DNA of 7,153 nt, taken from the NCBI GenBank assembly GCA_021793635.1, contig JAJYSI010000170.1, forward strand, positions 1-7,153, written 5' to 3'. A program made the position numbers and the translations under genes. Shown one piece after another: positions 1 to 6,761 of the stretch (position 1 is its first letter; each line of letters begins with the position of its first letter). A model generated the notes under the pieces. That model made no database searches, was not told where the DNA came from, and worked only from the letters and a program-made list of their open reading frames with translations. Source of the stretch: Bacteroidota bacterium (lineage in GTDB: Bacteria; Bacteroidota; Ignavibacteria; Ignavibacteriales; Ignavibacteriaceae).

Positions 1-899
1 TTTTTTGATATTTCATTTAACTGGTTATCAATCAAAAGAAATGATAGTTGAATATTTTGTCTTTGCTGCTCGGTTCTTGCTTCATTAAATTTTTCAACTA
101 GGGTCTTTGCTATCAATTGAGCTAATTCAGGATATTCGTCTTTAATCGAGATCTCAATTAGATTTGTGGTTTCCTTTTGGGAAACAGTAACTTTTCCTTT
201 TAGCATTCCGCAAGCTGCATTTTTACTTAGTATGGTAAAATAAAAACGGGTTCCTGCTTTTGGTCTTTGCCATGTTATTAGGGTTTTAAAATTATCTATG
301 TCAATGGGATTTCCTTCGCTAAAGGAACTCACAAAGGTTTCTTTGTTATTTATAACTTTATACAATTCAAAAGTATTATTTCTGGAATACTTCAGCATTA
401 AACTTATTGTCTCATCGGAAGTATCGGGATTATTGATTAGAAAGATGGGGAAGTTGGATTGGCTGTATTTATTCTTGGAAAGAAATAAGTAATATGCCGG
501 CAATGGCTTTTCAATATCTATTATTTCACCATTCGGATAAACTATACGGTTAACATAAATCTTATAGTTAAGACTATTTGCTACTTTATCTAAGACGCTA
601 TTCGTTGTTACTAAAACAACGTCTGTACTAATATCATCTTGAGATTGAAGTGCAGCTATTCTTCTATATGGATCGTCCCTGTACAAATCCGTTTTGGGAT
701 TTTCTTTATTTAATAATACTACCGATTCGTAAATTTTGGTTGTATTTTTTAAATAGTAATATCCAGCTGCAAATACTACAATAAATGATATAATGATGAA
801 TATCTTTCTCTTGTTTATAGCTCTGAAAAGATCATCAAAATTTCTTTTATTTGAATTTGAACTTGCCTTCAGCAATTCATTTAATTGATCATAATCCAT
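1..899 (-). CDS. Wzz/Wzc-type polysaccharide chain-length protein, N-terminal part (open at left edge)
   Basis: The frame is open from an ATG at 899 to the window edge: 299 codons with no stop, so the 3' end is missing. Residues 1-30 are a short cytoplasmic part and about 33-50 form one membrane helix. The rest looks periplasmic, and no second helix has appeared by residue 299. Around residues 238-295 there is a T-N-L-I-E-I-S-I-K-D-E-Y-P pattern, then a helix rich in Gln, Glu and Arg, as in Wzz/Wzc proteins before their coiled coil. Such inner-membrane proteins set polymer length and dock on the Wza export channel. Whether a C-terminal tyrosine-kinase (Wzc) domain follows cannot be seen. It starts 21 bp after the export gene, which supports cotranscription. 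The sequence before the ATG is A/G-rich (GAGAAAAAG) but is not a strong Shine-Dalgarno site. The family call is good; the subtype is open. Confidence 0.82.
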   Translation of the reverse strand, partial: MDYDQLNELLKASSNSNKRNFDDLFRAINKRKIFIIISFIVVFAAGYYYLKNTTKIYESVVLLNKENPKTDLYRDDPYRRIAALQSQDDISTDVVLVTTNSVLDKVANSLNYKIYVNRIVYPNGEIIDIEKPLPAYYLFLSKNKYSQSNFPIFLINNPDTSDETISLMLKYSRNNTFELYKVINNKETFVSSFSEGNPIDIDNFKTLITWQRPKAGTRFYFTILSKNAACGMLKGKVTVSQKETTNLIEISIKDEYPELAQLIAKTLVEKFNEARTEQQRQNIQLSFLLIDNQLNEISK

Positions 900-920
900 T
901 TACTTTTTCTCACGAAATAT

Positions 921-1547
921 TTATCGATTAGTTACATAAATAATTGCAGCTATTATTGTTGTTGTTGCAGTTAGTAATGTAATTAGTAATGTTGAGGTAC
1001 CTCCGGAAAACCATTTCCGCGTTATAAAAATTCCATCTCCGGATTGAAGTCCGATGTCATTAATTTTACTGCCGGTCTCAATAATTTTCTTACCGTCAAT
1101 TTCAATTTTCCTGTCATTTCGAGTAATATAAATATCACCCAAATCTGCGTCCGGTGTAGTTCCACCGGCTTTTGCAATTAAGTCGGAAAGTTTCTCGATA
1201 CCGGTTACATAATAAAAACCTGGAGTTCTTACTTCACCCAGAATATTAACCTTTAACAGAGGTAAAATCGATATTACAGGATTTCTATAAATCATACTAT
1301 ATTTTTTTATAATCTCTGTCTTAACTGTATCGAATTCTCTTTCTACACTCATAATTCTTCCGATATAAGGAAGAAGCAATGAACCATCCTTTTGAACATA
1401 ATAATCACCAGAAATCTGTTCTGTAATATTGTAGAACATAATTCTAATTCCATCTCCGGGTACCAGCTTTTGCGGATGCAAAACCGGGCAAAGAAAAATT
1501 ATAACAAGAAATAGCTTTAATAAATTTGTCTTCATTTTAAAATTCAT
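921..1547 (-). CDS. Wza-type polysaccharide export protein (short form, Poly_export + SLBB)
   Basis: 208 residues. Residues 5-20 are a basic then hydrophobic export signal. A Cys follows at 20, but the preceding I-F-L does not fit a lipobox, so lipidation is doubtful. Residues 27-95 carry the polysaccharide-export pattern: L-V-P-G-D-G-I near the start, then the Y-Y-V-Q-K-D-G-S-L-L-L-P-Y-I-G block at about 49-63. Residues 97-140 fit an SLBB fold (V-N-I-L-G-E-V-R-T-P-G-F-Y). Residues 184-205 are a hydrophobic C-terminal helix that probably spans the outer membrane, ending in T-N-R. E. coli Wza is much longer (about 380 residues); short forms with one C-terminal helix are usual in Bacteroidota-like genomes. 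An in-frame ATG four codons in is an alternative start, and neither start has a clear Shine-Dalgarno site. The role is secretion of the polymer, working with the adjacent Wzz-like protein. Confidence 0.88.
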   Translation of the reverse strand: MNFKMKTNLLKLFLVIIFLCPVLHPQKLVPGDGIRIMFYNITEQISGDYYVQKDGSLLLPYIGRIMSVEREFDTVKTEIIKKYSMIYRNPVISILPLLKVNILGEVRTPGFYYVTGIEKLSDLIAKAGGTTPDADLGDIYITRNDRKIEIDGKKIIETGSKINDIGLQSGDGIFITRKWFSGGTSTLLITLLTATTTIIAAIIYVTNR

Positions 1548-1613
1548 ATTTTAATATTTTACTTATACTTAATAACTTCTCTAAAATGAAAGGTCGATTG
1601 ACGAGAAGATTTA

Positions 1614-2087
1614 TTAAACAAATTCCGTTTTAAGTATATGGGCAGGATTACCGGCTACTATTGATCCGGGTGCAACATCTTTGGTAACAACTGCACCGGC
1701 ACCAACAATTGCATTTTCCCCGATAGTTACTCCGCATAAAATTGTTGCAGATGACCCGATTGAAGCTCCGCTCTTTACAAAAGTTTTAACAACATGCCAA
1801 TCATCTTCAGATTGAAGATGACCTGACGCAGTTGTTGAGCGGGGATATTTATCGTTTATAAAAGTGACATTGTGTCCGATGAATACGTTATCCTCTATGT
1901 AAACGCCTTCGCAAATAAAAGTGTGAGATGAAATTTTGCAGTTACGCCCAACAAAAGCGTTCTTCTGAATTTCTACAAACGATCCGACTTTTGTATTATC
2001 ACCTATAGCGCAGCCATAGAGATTTACAAAATGAAATAGCTGAACATTTTTGCCTAATTTTACATTGTTTATAAATTGATCTTCCAT
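1614..2087 (-). CDS. Left-handed beta-helix sugar-nucleotide N-acyltransferase (WbpD/FdtC/QdtC-like)
   Basis: 157 residues. Hexapeptide repeats of the [LIV]-G-x-x type run from about residue 9 to 75 and again from 108 to 140, the hallmark of left-handed beta-helix acyltransferases. Between them is the loop F-I-N-D-x-x-P-R-S (76-84), found in enzymes that acetylate the 3-amino group of nucleotide sugars. The ending, with [11 protein letters not shown] and then V-A-G-N-P-A, is the usual acetyl-CoA-binding end of the fold. Such enzymes act as soluble trimers. Next to a sugar-nucleotide oxidoreductase, and with an aminotransferase upstream, the likely job is to acetylate the amine they install. 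Homologous enzymes act on UDP-3-amino-GlcNAcA (WbpD) or dTDP-3-amino-3,6-dideoxyhexoses (FdtC/QdtC). The sequence seen here does not decide between these. The start is an ATG with AGAGG five bases upstream. Confidence 0.87.
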   Translation of the reverse strand: MEDQFINNVKLGKNVQLFHFVNLYGCAIGDNTKVGSFVEIQKNAFVGRNCKISSHTFICEGVYIEDNVFIGHNVTFINDKYPRSTTASGHLQSEDDWHVVKTFVKSGASIGSSATILCGVTIGENAIVGAGAVVTKDVAPGSIVAGNPAHILKTEFV

Positions 2088-2092
2088 ATTAG

Positions 2093-2097
2093 CCTCT
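2093..2097 (-). promoter_or_regulatory. Ribosome binding site of the acyltransferase gene
   Basis: On the minus strand AGAGG stands five bases before the ATG at 2087. The site lies in the 29-bp gap after the oxidoreductase stop and supports this ATG as the start. Confidence 0.55.
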
Positions 2098-2116
2098 TTC
2101 GTATCTTGTTTTTCAT

Positions 2117-3175
2117 TTAGACAAATTCATGTATTTGAATTTTCTTCGAGTCGTAATCATCCTCAAAATTATCTTCCAAATAAACTAGTTTACTTTTGTT
2201 CTTTAATGATTTTTCTGAAGCTTCCAATATTCTAACTATTTCCAGTCCATCAGAGCCCGAAGTAAGAGGCTGCCGATTGTCCTCAATACAGCTTATAAAT
2301 TCCTTGGCTGCACAGTTAAGTGCTTCGGTTTGTTCAACCTTTGGGGAATACATATCGCCAATTCTATATTGAATTAATGCATTGTGAAGGCTTTCTGTAG
2401 ATTTAATATCTACGCCGCAATCATAAATTTTTATTTTTTCCGAATTTTCCAGATCATCAAACACAAGCATTTTTCGTTTGCCCGCAATTATTATTCGTCT
2501 GATTTTTACCGGTGAGGTCCAGTTTACATGGAAATGAGCAAAGCATGAGTCATCTTCAAAATGGATAGAAAGCTGGGCTAGATTTTCCAACTCGTAATAA
2601 TTGGAGATTCCGCAGGCAGTAACCCCGAGGATCTTTTTATCGTTCAGGATATATTTCATAATTGATAAATCATGAGGTGCAAGATCCCAAACCACATTTA
2701 CATCATGCTGAAATAATCCTAAATTAATTCTGACGGAATCGAAATAAATAATTTCACCAAGCTCGCCCTTGTCGACAATTTCTTTTATCTTTTTCACGGC
2801 ACCCGTATAAAGAAAAGTATGATCGACAAAAATTTTAAGATTTTTTGATTTGGCAAGCTGCACCAATTCGTATGCCTGTCTGCTTGATGAGGTAAACGGC
2901 TTTTCAACCCAAATATGTTTTCCGGCTTGCAGCATCTTTTTTGCCAGTTCATAATGAGTCTCAACCGGAGTAGCAATTGCAACGGCATCTATATTTGAAT
3001 CCAATAAGTTGGAATAGTCCTTCGTAAGTTCTACTTCAGGAAATTTATGCTTTAATATTTCCAATCTGTCTTCCTTTAAATCGCACGCAACAATCTTTCT
3101 AATTGATTTCTGTGCTAATAAATTCCTGACTAAATTTGGTCCCCAATAACCTAATCCTATAATTCCAATTTTCAT
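2117..3175 (-). CDS. Gfo/Idh/MocA-family sugar-nucleotide oxidoreductase (WbpB-like)
   Basis: 352 residues from the ATG at 3175. The open frame reaches back to a GTG at 3187. The ATG is preferred because GGAGG lies five bases before it and the protein then begins directly with the first Rossmann strand, M-K-I-G-I-I-G. NAD-binding Gly-x-Gly-x-x-Gly is at residues 7-12 (G-L-G-Y-W-G). The family's E-K-P motif is at 91-93, with Lys92 the expected catalytic or cofactor-contacting lysine. W-D-L-A-P-H-D at 163-169 supplies the conserved active-site His168. Family members oxidise or reduce a sugar hydroxyl with NAD(P). WbpB-type enzymes oxidise C3 of UDP-GlcNAcA so that an aminotransferase can aminate it. 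The acyltransferase gene follows after 29 bp and the aminotransferase lies upstream in the same run, so this role is plausible. The exact substrate is inferred only. Confidence 0.88.
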   Translation of the reverse strand: MKIGIIGLGYWGPNLVRNLLAQKSIRKIVACDLKEDRLEILKHKFPEVELTKDYSNLLDSNIDAVAIATPVETHYELAKKMLQAGKHIWVEKPFTSSSRQAYELVQLAKSKNLKIFVDHTFLYTGAVKKIKEIVDKGELGEIIYFDSVRINLGLFQHDVNVVWDLAPHDLSIMKYILNDKKILGVTACGISNYYELENLAQLSIHFEDDSCFAHFHVNWTSPVKIRRIIIAGKRKMLVFDDLENSEKIKIYDCGVDIKSTESLHNALIQYRIGDMYSPKVEQTEALNCAAKEFISCIEDNRQPLTSGSDGLEIVRILEASEKSLKNKSKLVYLEDNFEDDYDSKKIQIHEFV

Positions 3176-3180
3176 CTCAT

Positions 3181-3185
3181 CCTCC
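3181..3185 (-). promoter_or_regulatory. Strong Shine-Dalgarno site that fixes the oxidoreductase start
   Basis: GGAGG on the minus strand, five bases before the ATG at 3175, is the best ribosome binding site in the window. It lies inside the reading frame if the upstream GTG at 3187 is taken as start, which argues for the ATG. Confidence 0.75.
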
Positions 3186-3217
3186 ACATCATTAAAACAA
3201 TTATCATAAAATTTCTA

Positions 3218-4645
3218 TTAACCGCCGCCTTTGCCAAATAGCATTACGGGAACAGTTTTTAACAGTAGCTGCAAATCCATCCATGGCGAAATATTATTGA
3301 CATAATAAAGATCAAGAACTACAGAATCTTTAAATGAAACTGAACTTCTGCCGATGACCTGCCATATACCTGTGCAGCCCGGCAGTACATTCAATCTTCT
3401 TTTTTGCCAACTGTCGTAATTTTCAAATTCATAAACCAAACATGGACGAGGACCTACAAGGCTCATGTCGCCTTTTATTACGTTAAAAAGCTGAGGAATT
3501 TCATCCAAAGAAGTTTTGCGCAGCAGCCGCCCGATTTTTGTAATCCTCCAGTCCGATTTTATTTTCATATCAGAACTATCACTATCGTTGCTCTTCATGA
3601 ACCGCAGCATTTTTTCTCTTCTCTCCTTATCGTCTTCGCCATAAACTGACATTGTTCTAAACTTGAAAAACTTGAATGGCTTGCCGTACTTCCCAATTCT
3701 TATTTGGCTGTAAATTACCGGACCCTTTGAACTTAATTTTACAAGTAAAGCTATGATTATAAAAAGCGGTGAGAAAAGAATTACACCGGAGATTGAAGCT
3801 ATTAAATCGAATAATCTTTTTAATATTATCCAGTATTTAAAAGAATGAGAAACATCGATAACAGATATATCTGCATATTTCTCGGTATATATTTTTTGAG
3901 GAATAATATTGAATAGATCGGATGTAATCTTAACGGTAATTTTTTCTTCTTTACAAAAATCTATTTTTCCCAAAAGCTCTTCATAATCCTGAGTATCGAT
4001 TGCGATAATAATTTCATCGGCATGATACTCATGTACAATTCTATGGACGTCATCATAACGACCTAAAACCTTTATCCCGTTTATTATATTTTCGCCTATT
4101 GTTTTTTGATTATCCAGAAAACCGATAATGCTTATTCCGGGTGAGTTCTCAAAATCTAATTTTGCCGCCAAGATTCTACCAGGCTTGCCGTCACCCACGA
4201 TTAATACTTTTATTCTGAAACCATTCTTTTTTAGGAATGAAAATATTCTGCTTAATATCTCGACTCTTAACAAATAAGAAAGAAGAATAAAGATTAGAAG
4301 AAATATTGTAATTAAAAAAGTGGTTCTATAAAATCCGGCGTCAGTAAATATGATAGAGAATGGTATTATGATGACTGACAAATAAAAATAAGATTTTATA
4401 ATTGCGGTAGTATGAGCCGAACGAATAAGAATAACCTGTATATTATATAAATTATTCAGATCATAAATAAGGAAAAGAATTAATAATAGAATAGAGATTA
4501 GGAAAAAAGCTGTATAATAATCTTCCCTCTTTACTTCAATAAAATGCATTGTAAGTGAAGCACTAAGAAAAATATACAGCATTAAGGAGAATATTATTAA
4601 ATCGGATGCTATAAAGAAATATTTATATTTTGTGGTTCTTACCAT
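3218..4645 (-). CDS. Polyprenyl-phosphate sugar-1-phosphate transferase (WbaP/WcaJ-like initiating transferase)
   Basis: 475 residues from the ATG at 4645. The frame continues to a TTG at 4687 (489 residues), right after an in-frame stop. Neither start has a Shine-Dalgarno site, so the first 14 codons are uncertain. Four membrane helices lie at about 8-34, 43-61, 84-101 and 106-126. A CoA_binding_3-type Rossmann domain follows (V-L-I-V-G-D-G-K-P-G at 147-156, reaching about residue 248). A fifth hydrophobic segment at about 282-302 leads into the bacterial sugar transferase domain. There K-F-R-T-M (328-332), S-L-D-E-I-P-Q with the catalytic Asp381-Glu382 pair, V-G-P-R-P (397-401) and G-C-T-G-I-W-Q are all intact. 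The enzyme transfers a sugar 1-phosphate from a nucleotide sugar to undecaprenyl phosphate at the inner membrane, starting the repeat unit. The sugar it uses cannot be told from sequence. Confidence 0.93.
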   Translation of the reverse strand: MVRTTKYKYFFIASDLIIFSLMLYIFLSASLTMHFIEVKREDYYTAFFLISILLLILFLIYDLNNLYNIQVILIRSAHTTAIIKSYFYLSVIIIPFSIIFTDAGFYRTTFLITIFLLIFILLSYLLRVEILSRIFSFLKKNGFRIKVLIVGDGKPGRILAAKLDFENSPGISIIGFLDNQKTIGENIINGIKVLGRYDDVHRIVHEYHADEIIIAIDTQDYEELLGKIDFCKEEKITVKITSDLFNIIPQKIYTEKYADISVIDVSHSFKYWIILKRLFDLIASISGVILFSPLFIIIALLVKLSSKGPVIYSQIRIGKYGKPFKFFKFRTMSVYGEDDKERREKMLRFMKSNDSDSSDMKIKSDWRITKIGRLLRKTSLDEIPQLFNVIKGDMSLVGPRPCLVYEFENYDSWQKRRLNVLPGCTGIWQVIGRSSVSFKDSVVLDLYYVNNISPWMDLQLLLKTVPVMLFGKGGG

Positions 4646-4714
4646 AGCGGAATAAATGATATTGTCCGTATTTATGCGTTTTGCCAATTAAATTAATGAG
4701 TCAATAAGTGTTTT

Positions 4715-5386
4715 TCAGAAGGTAAGACTCTTTATCGGATTGTATTTATAGAAGTACTTGTTAAAAATGTTATCCAAATTAATTTTGTTTTTCCTTAGTA
4801 TAATTGGTTCTTCATTTGTCAAATCAATTAGTGCCGTATCAAGGTTGAAGAATTCCTTCTGAGTAAAGAAGAAAGCATCAACATAATTTGAGTATTCATC
4901 TTTTAGTATTTCATAACTTTTACAAGTTATATTTTTGGTGTCGTCCAATCTAATACTTAACAATGGAGATTTAATTTCTTCGAGCAGCTTCAAACTAAAC
5001 CTGTTATTTGGGATTTGAAAAGCAGCTTTATGAACTTTAAATATTTCCTGATATTGAGGATTTAACTTGAAAATAATTCGAACCGGATTTGGCCATACTG
5101 AGAATAATAAATCGAAATGTCTTTCGGAAGAAATATCAATGTATCGTGACAAGCTATTTAAATTATCCAGCAGTAATGTAGATTCGGTTAAGGAAAACTG
5201 TCTTATAATTTTTTGAATTTTATATACGGCAATTAAGTTAAAAGGATTAGCACCAATGCAATAAATTGTATCAGTCGGATAAATAAATATACTTCCGTTA
5301 AAATACATCCTCTTGATTATATTGAGTGATCTATCAAAATCTTTATCGATGTTAAATAGCTCAATATTTTTTTCGGTGCTTATCAA
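4715..5386 (-). CDS. Divergent YrdC/Sua5/YciO-fold protein, probably not an active TC-AMP synthase
   Basis: 223 residues, close to the family length. The fold pattern is clear. G-S-I-F-I-Y-P-T-D-T-I-Y at 31-42 is the classic YrdC/Sua5 signature, followed by I-G-A-N and A-V-Y-K-I. Later L-L-F-S-V-W-P-N-P, F-Q-I-P-N-N (123-128) and a tail A-L-I-D-L-T-N-E-E-P-I-I-L-R (185-198) line up with family blocks. The residues that bind ATP and threonine in TsaC/Sua5 look lost: the K-x-R-type motif reads I-R-Q (61-63), W-P-G-P-x-T reads W-P-N-P-V-R, R-x-P-N/D reads Q-I-P-N, the T-S-A-N block is replaced by I-R-L-D, and P-S-T before the last strand reads L-D-T. No stop or frameshift breaks it. The frame opens at a TTG just after an in-frame stop, with no Shine-Dalgarno site. 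The next ATG (residue 27) would cut the fold, so the true start is unsure. Its role in the polysaccharide operon is unknown. Confidence 0.7.
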   Translation of the reverse strand: MISTEKNIELFNIDKDFDRSLNIIKRMYFNGSIFIYPTDTIYCIGANPFNLIAVYKIQKIIRQFSLTESTLLLDNLNSLSRYIDISSERHFDLLFSVWPNPVRIIFKLNPQYQEIFKVHKAAFQIPNNRFSLKLLEEIKSPLLSIRLDDTKNITCKSYEILKDEYSNYVDAFFFTQKEFFNLDTALIDLTNEEPIILRKNKINLDNIFNKYFYKYNPIKSLTF

Positions 5387-5449
5387 TTATTAAGAAGAAT
5401 TTTTTAGTTAATACTTTTATCTATAAATAAACTTGGCATTATGAAAGTT

Positions 5450-6568
5450 TCAATCAAAGAAATTATTAATACTTGTACATACATATTCTATCTGTTCATC
5501 ATTAAGTTCTGGATAAATTGGCAGAGATAAACAGTTATCGGCTAAATTTTCGGCAATGGGGAAGTCTCCTTTTTTATAACTAAGGTATCTAAAGCATTCT
5601 TGTAAATGCAGAGGTATTGGATAATGCAAACCGGTATTGATTCCTTTTTCCTTTAAATAGTTTGCCAAAGAATTCCTTAATTCATTTTCACTGCCTAAAA
5701 CTTGAATTACAAATAAATGGTAGACATGTTTTGCGTAGGGCATTTCCTTTGGCAATTTTATTTTCAGATTTTGGGAAAGATGGCGAAAATATTTATCTGC
5801 CGCATTTCTTCTCTTTTGCGTCCAATCTTCCAGATGCTTTAGCTTAACGCCTAATATTGCACCTTGTATTCCTTCCATTCGATAGTTGTGTCCGAATATT
5901 TCATGCTGATATTTATTTTGCGAGCCGTGATCTCTAATCATACGCAGCTTCCTTGCGAGCTCAGGGTTATTTGTAACTACTGCACCGCCTTCGCCGTAAG
6001 CCCCAAGATTTTTACCTGGATAAAAACTAAAAGATGCTGCTTCGCCGAATCCTCCAATCCTTTTACCTTTGTACTCTGCTATGTGTGCTTGAGCTGCATC
6101 TTCAACCAAGACTAAGTTATGCTTGTCAGCAACAGCTTTAATAGAATCCAAGTCTGCCGGCTGTCCGTAAAGATGTACTGCAACAATAGCTTTTGTTTTT
6201 GGGGTGATTTTGCTTTGAATTAAATCAGCATTTAGATTATAACTGTCAGATTCACAATCGACAAAAACAGGTTTGGCACCGCATAAAATTGCACCCCATG
6301 CTGTGGCTATAAAAGTATTCACCGGAATAATAACTTCATCACCAGGTTTAATACCTAATGACCATAATGCAGCATGATTTCCCGCAGTGCCGGAATTTAA
6401 TGCAATACAATGCTGAACTCCATGTGCCTTGGCAAATTCTTTTTCAAATTCCGAAACAGACTCTCCCAGCACGAATGCCGATTTGTCAAATACAGCCTGT
6501 AATGCTTTATCTATTTCGGGTTTAATATTTAGGTATTGCGTTTTAAGATCTAAAAATGGTATTTGCAT
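5450..6568 (-). CDS. DegT/DnrJ/EryC1/StrS-family sugar aminotransferase (WbpE-like)
   Basis: 372 residues, full length for this PLP-dependent family. It starts F-L-D-L-K-T-Q-Y as WbpE/FdtB/QdtB-type enzymes do. S-G-T-A-G (59-63) binds the PLP phosphate, and E-D-A-A-Q (156-160) provides Asp157 for the pyridine nitrogen. S-F-Y-P-G-K-N-L-G places the Schiff-base lysine at Lys186, and G-H-N-Y-R-M (226-231) is the usual substrate/dimer-contact motif. The C-terminal G-L-H-Y-P-I-P-L-H-L is also typical. Such enzymes move an amino group from glutamate to a keto sugar nucleotide in the cytoplasm. With the WbpB-like oxidoreductase and the hexapeptide acyltransferase in the same gene run, amination of a 3-keto sugar is the best guess. 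4-keto substrates are used by other members and are not excluded. It is the first gene after the promoter at 6597-6625. Confidence 0.93.
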   Translation of the reverse strand: MQIPFLDLKTQYLNIKPEIDKALQAVFDKSAFVLGESVSEFEKEFAKAHGVQHCIALNSGTAGNHAALWSLGIKPGDEVIIPVNTFIATAWGAILCGAKPVFVDCESDSYNLNADLIQSKITPKTKAIVAVHLYGQPADLDSIKAVADKHNLVLVEDAAQAHIAEYKGKRIGGFGEAASFSFYPGKNLGAYGEGGAVVTNNPELARKLRMIRDHGSQNKYQHEIFGHNYRMEGIQGAILGVKLKHLEDWTQKRRNAADKYFRHLSQNLKIKLPKEMPYAKHVYHLFVIQVLGSENELRNSLANYLKEKGINTGLHYPIPLHLQECFRYLSYKKGDFPIAENLADNCLSLPIYPELNDEQIEYVCTSINNFFD

Positions 6569-6596
6569 ATTCTTTTATTTATTGTTGTACATTCTG

Positions 6597-6625
6597 ATTA
6601 TATATTGCTTCGCCACGTGAGTCAC
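6597..6625 (-). promoter_or_regulatory. Sigma70-like promoter of the polysaccharide operon
   Basis: On the minus strand a perfect TATAAT (6597-6602) is preceded, after 17 bases, by GTGACT (6620-6625), which matches four of six bases of TTGACA. Transcription would begin near 6590, leaving a leader of about 22 bases before the aminotransferase ATG at 6568. The -35 box lies within the palindrome GTGA-g-TCAC (6617-6625), and CACGTG overlaps it at 6614-6619, so a repressor or activator site here is possible. In a Bacteroidota host the main sigma factor prefers a different -7/-33 pattern, which lowers confidence. Confidence 0.5.
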
Positions 6626-6660
6626 ATAATACTCTTAATTATTCTTTCACACATTTATGA

Positions 6661-6758
6661 ATTGAAAAGTCCGAGCCTTCCATTTATCAACAAAAACATT
6701 TATTTTTGGGAGATTCTGATTTAATTATTTCTCATGTTTAACATGGTTTCTTTTCAAT
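6661..6758. repeat. 9-bp inverted repeat flanking the upstream part of the intergenic region
   Basis: ATTGAAAAG at 6661-6669 and its exact reverse complement CTTTTCAAT at 6750-6758 are separated by 80 bases, upstream of the operon promoter. The right arm begins four bases downstream of the CheW-like stop codon. It may be chance in AT-rich DNA. Confidence 0.3.
6733..6745. repeat. Short palindrome CATGTT-t-AACATG
   Basis: A perfect 6-bp inverted repeat around one base, 17-29 bases downstream of the CheW-like stop. There is no T-run, so it is not an intrinsic terminator. A protein-binding site is possible but unsupported. Confidence 0.3.
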
Positions 6759-6761
6759 GCA

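Larger units (their letters stand above)
6569..6761. other. Non-coding gap with promoter and small inverted repeats
   Basis: This 193-bp stretch between the CheW-like gene and the polysaccharide genes has no supported reading frame. It holds the promoter listed separately and a G-T-G-A-g-T-C-A-C palindrome on the -35 box. It also holds a 6-bp inverted repeat with a one-base centre at 6733-6745 and a 9-bp inverted repeat (6661-6669 with 6750-6758). No GC-rich hairpin followed by a T-run, as in an intrinsic terminator, was seen for the CheW-like gene. Confidence 0.6.

Noticed and set aside
298..492. Plus-strand open frame of 64 codons
   Set aside because: It lies wholly inside the Wzz-like coding frame on the other strand and has no family pattern.
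1576..1608. Inverted repeat CTTCTC / GAGAAG between the acyltransferase and export genes as a terminator
   Set aside because: The stem is only 6 bp with a 21-base loop and no adjacent T-run on the minus strand.
1548..1613. Possible internal promoter before the export gene (TCGACC, 17 bases, TATTAA)
   Set aside because: Both boxes match only four of six bases, which is expected by chance in AT-rich DNA.
1614..2131. Identical C-terminal residues E-F-V in the acyltransferase and the oxidoreductase as a shared tag
   Set aside because: Three residues are too few to separate from coincidence, and the codons and flanking residues differ.
2794..2988. Minus-strand frame of 64 codons inside the oxidoreductase
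   Set aside because: It is a shifted-frame shadow of a clearly conserved coding sequence.
5662..6620. Three plus-strand frames (5662-5847, 5864-6115, 6429-6620)
   Set aside because: All lie opposite the aminotransferase or run just past its start, have no recognisable domain, and conflict with an intact conserved protein.
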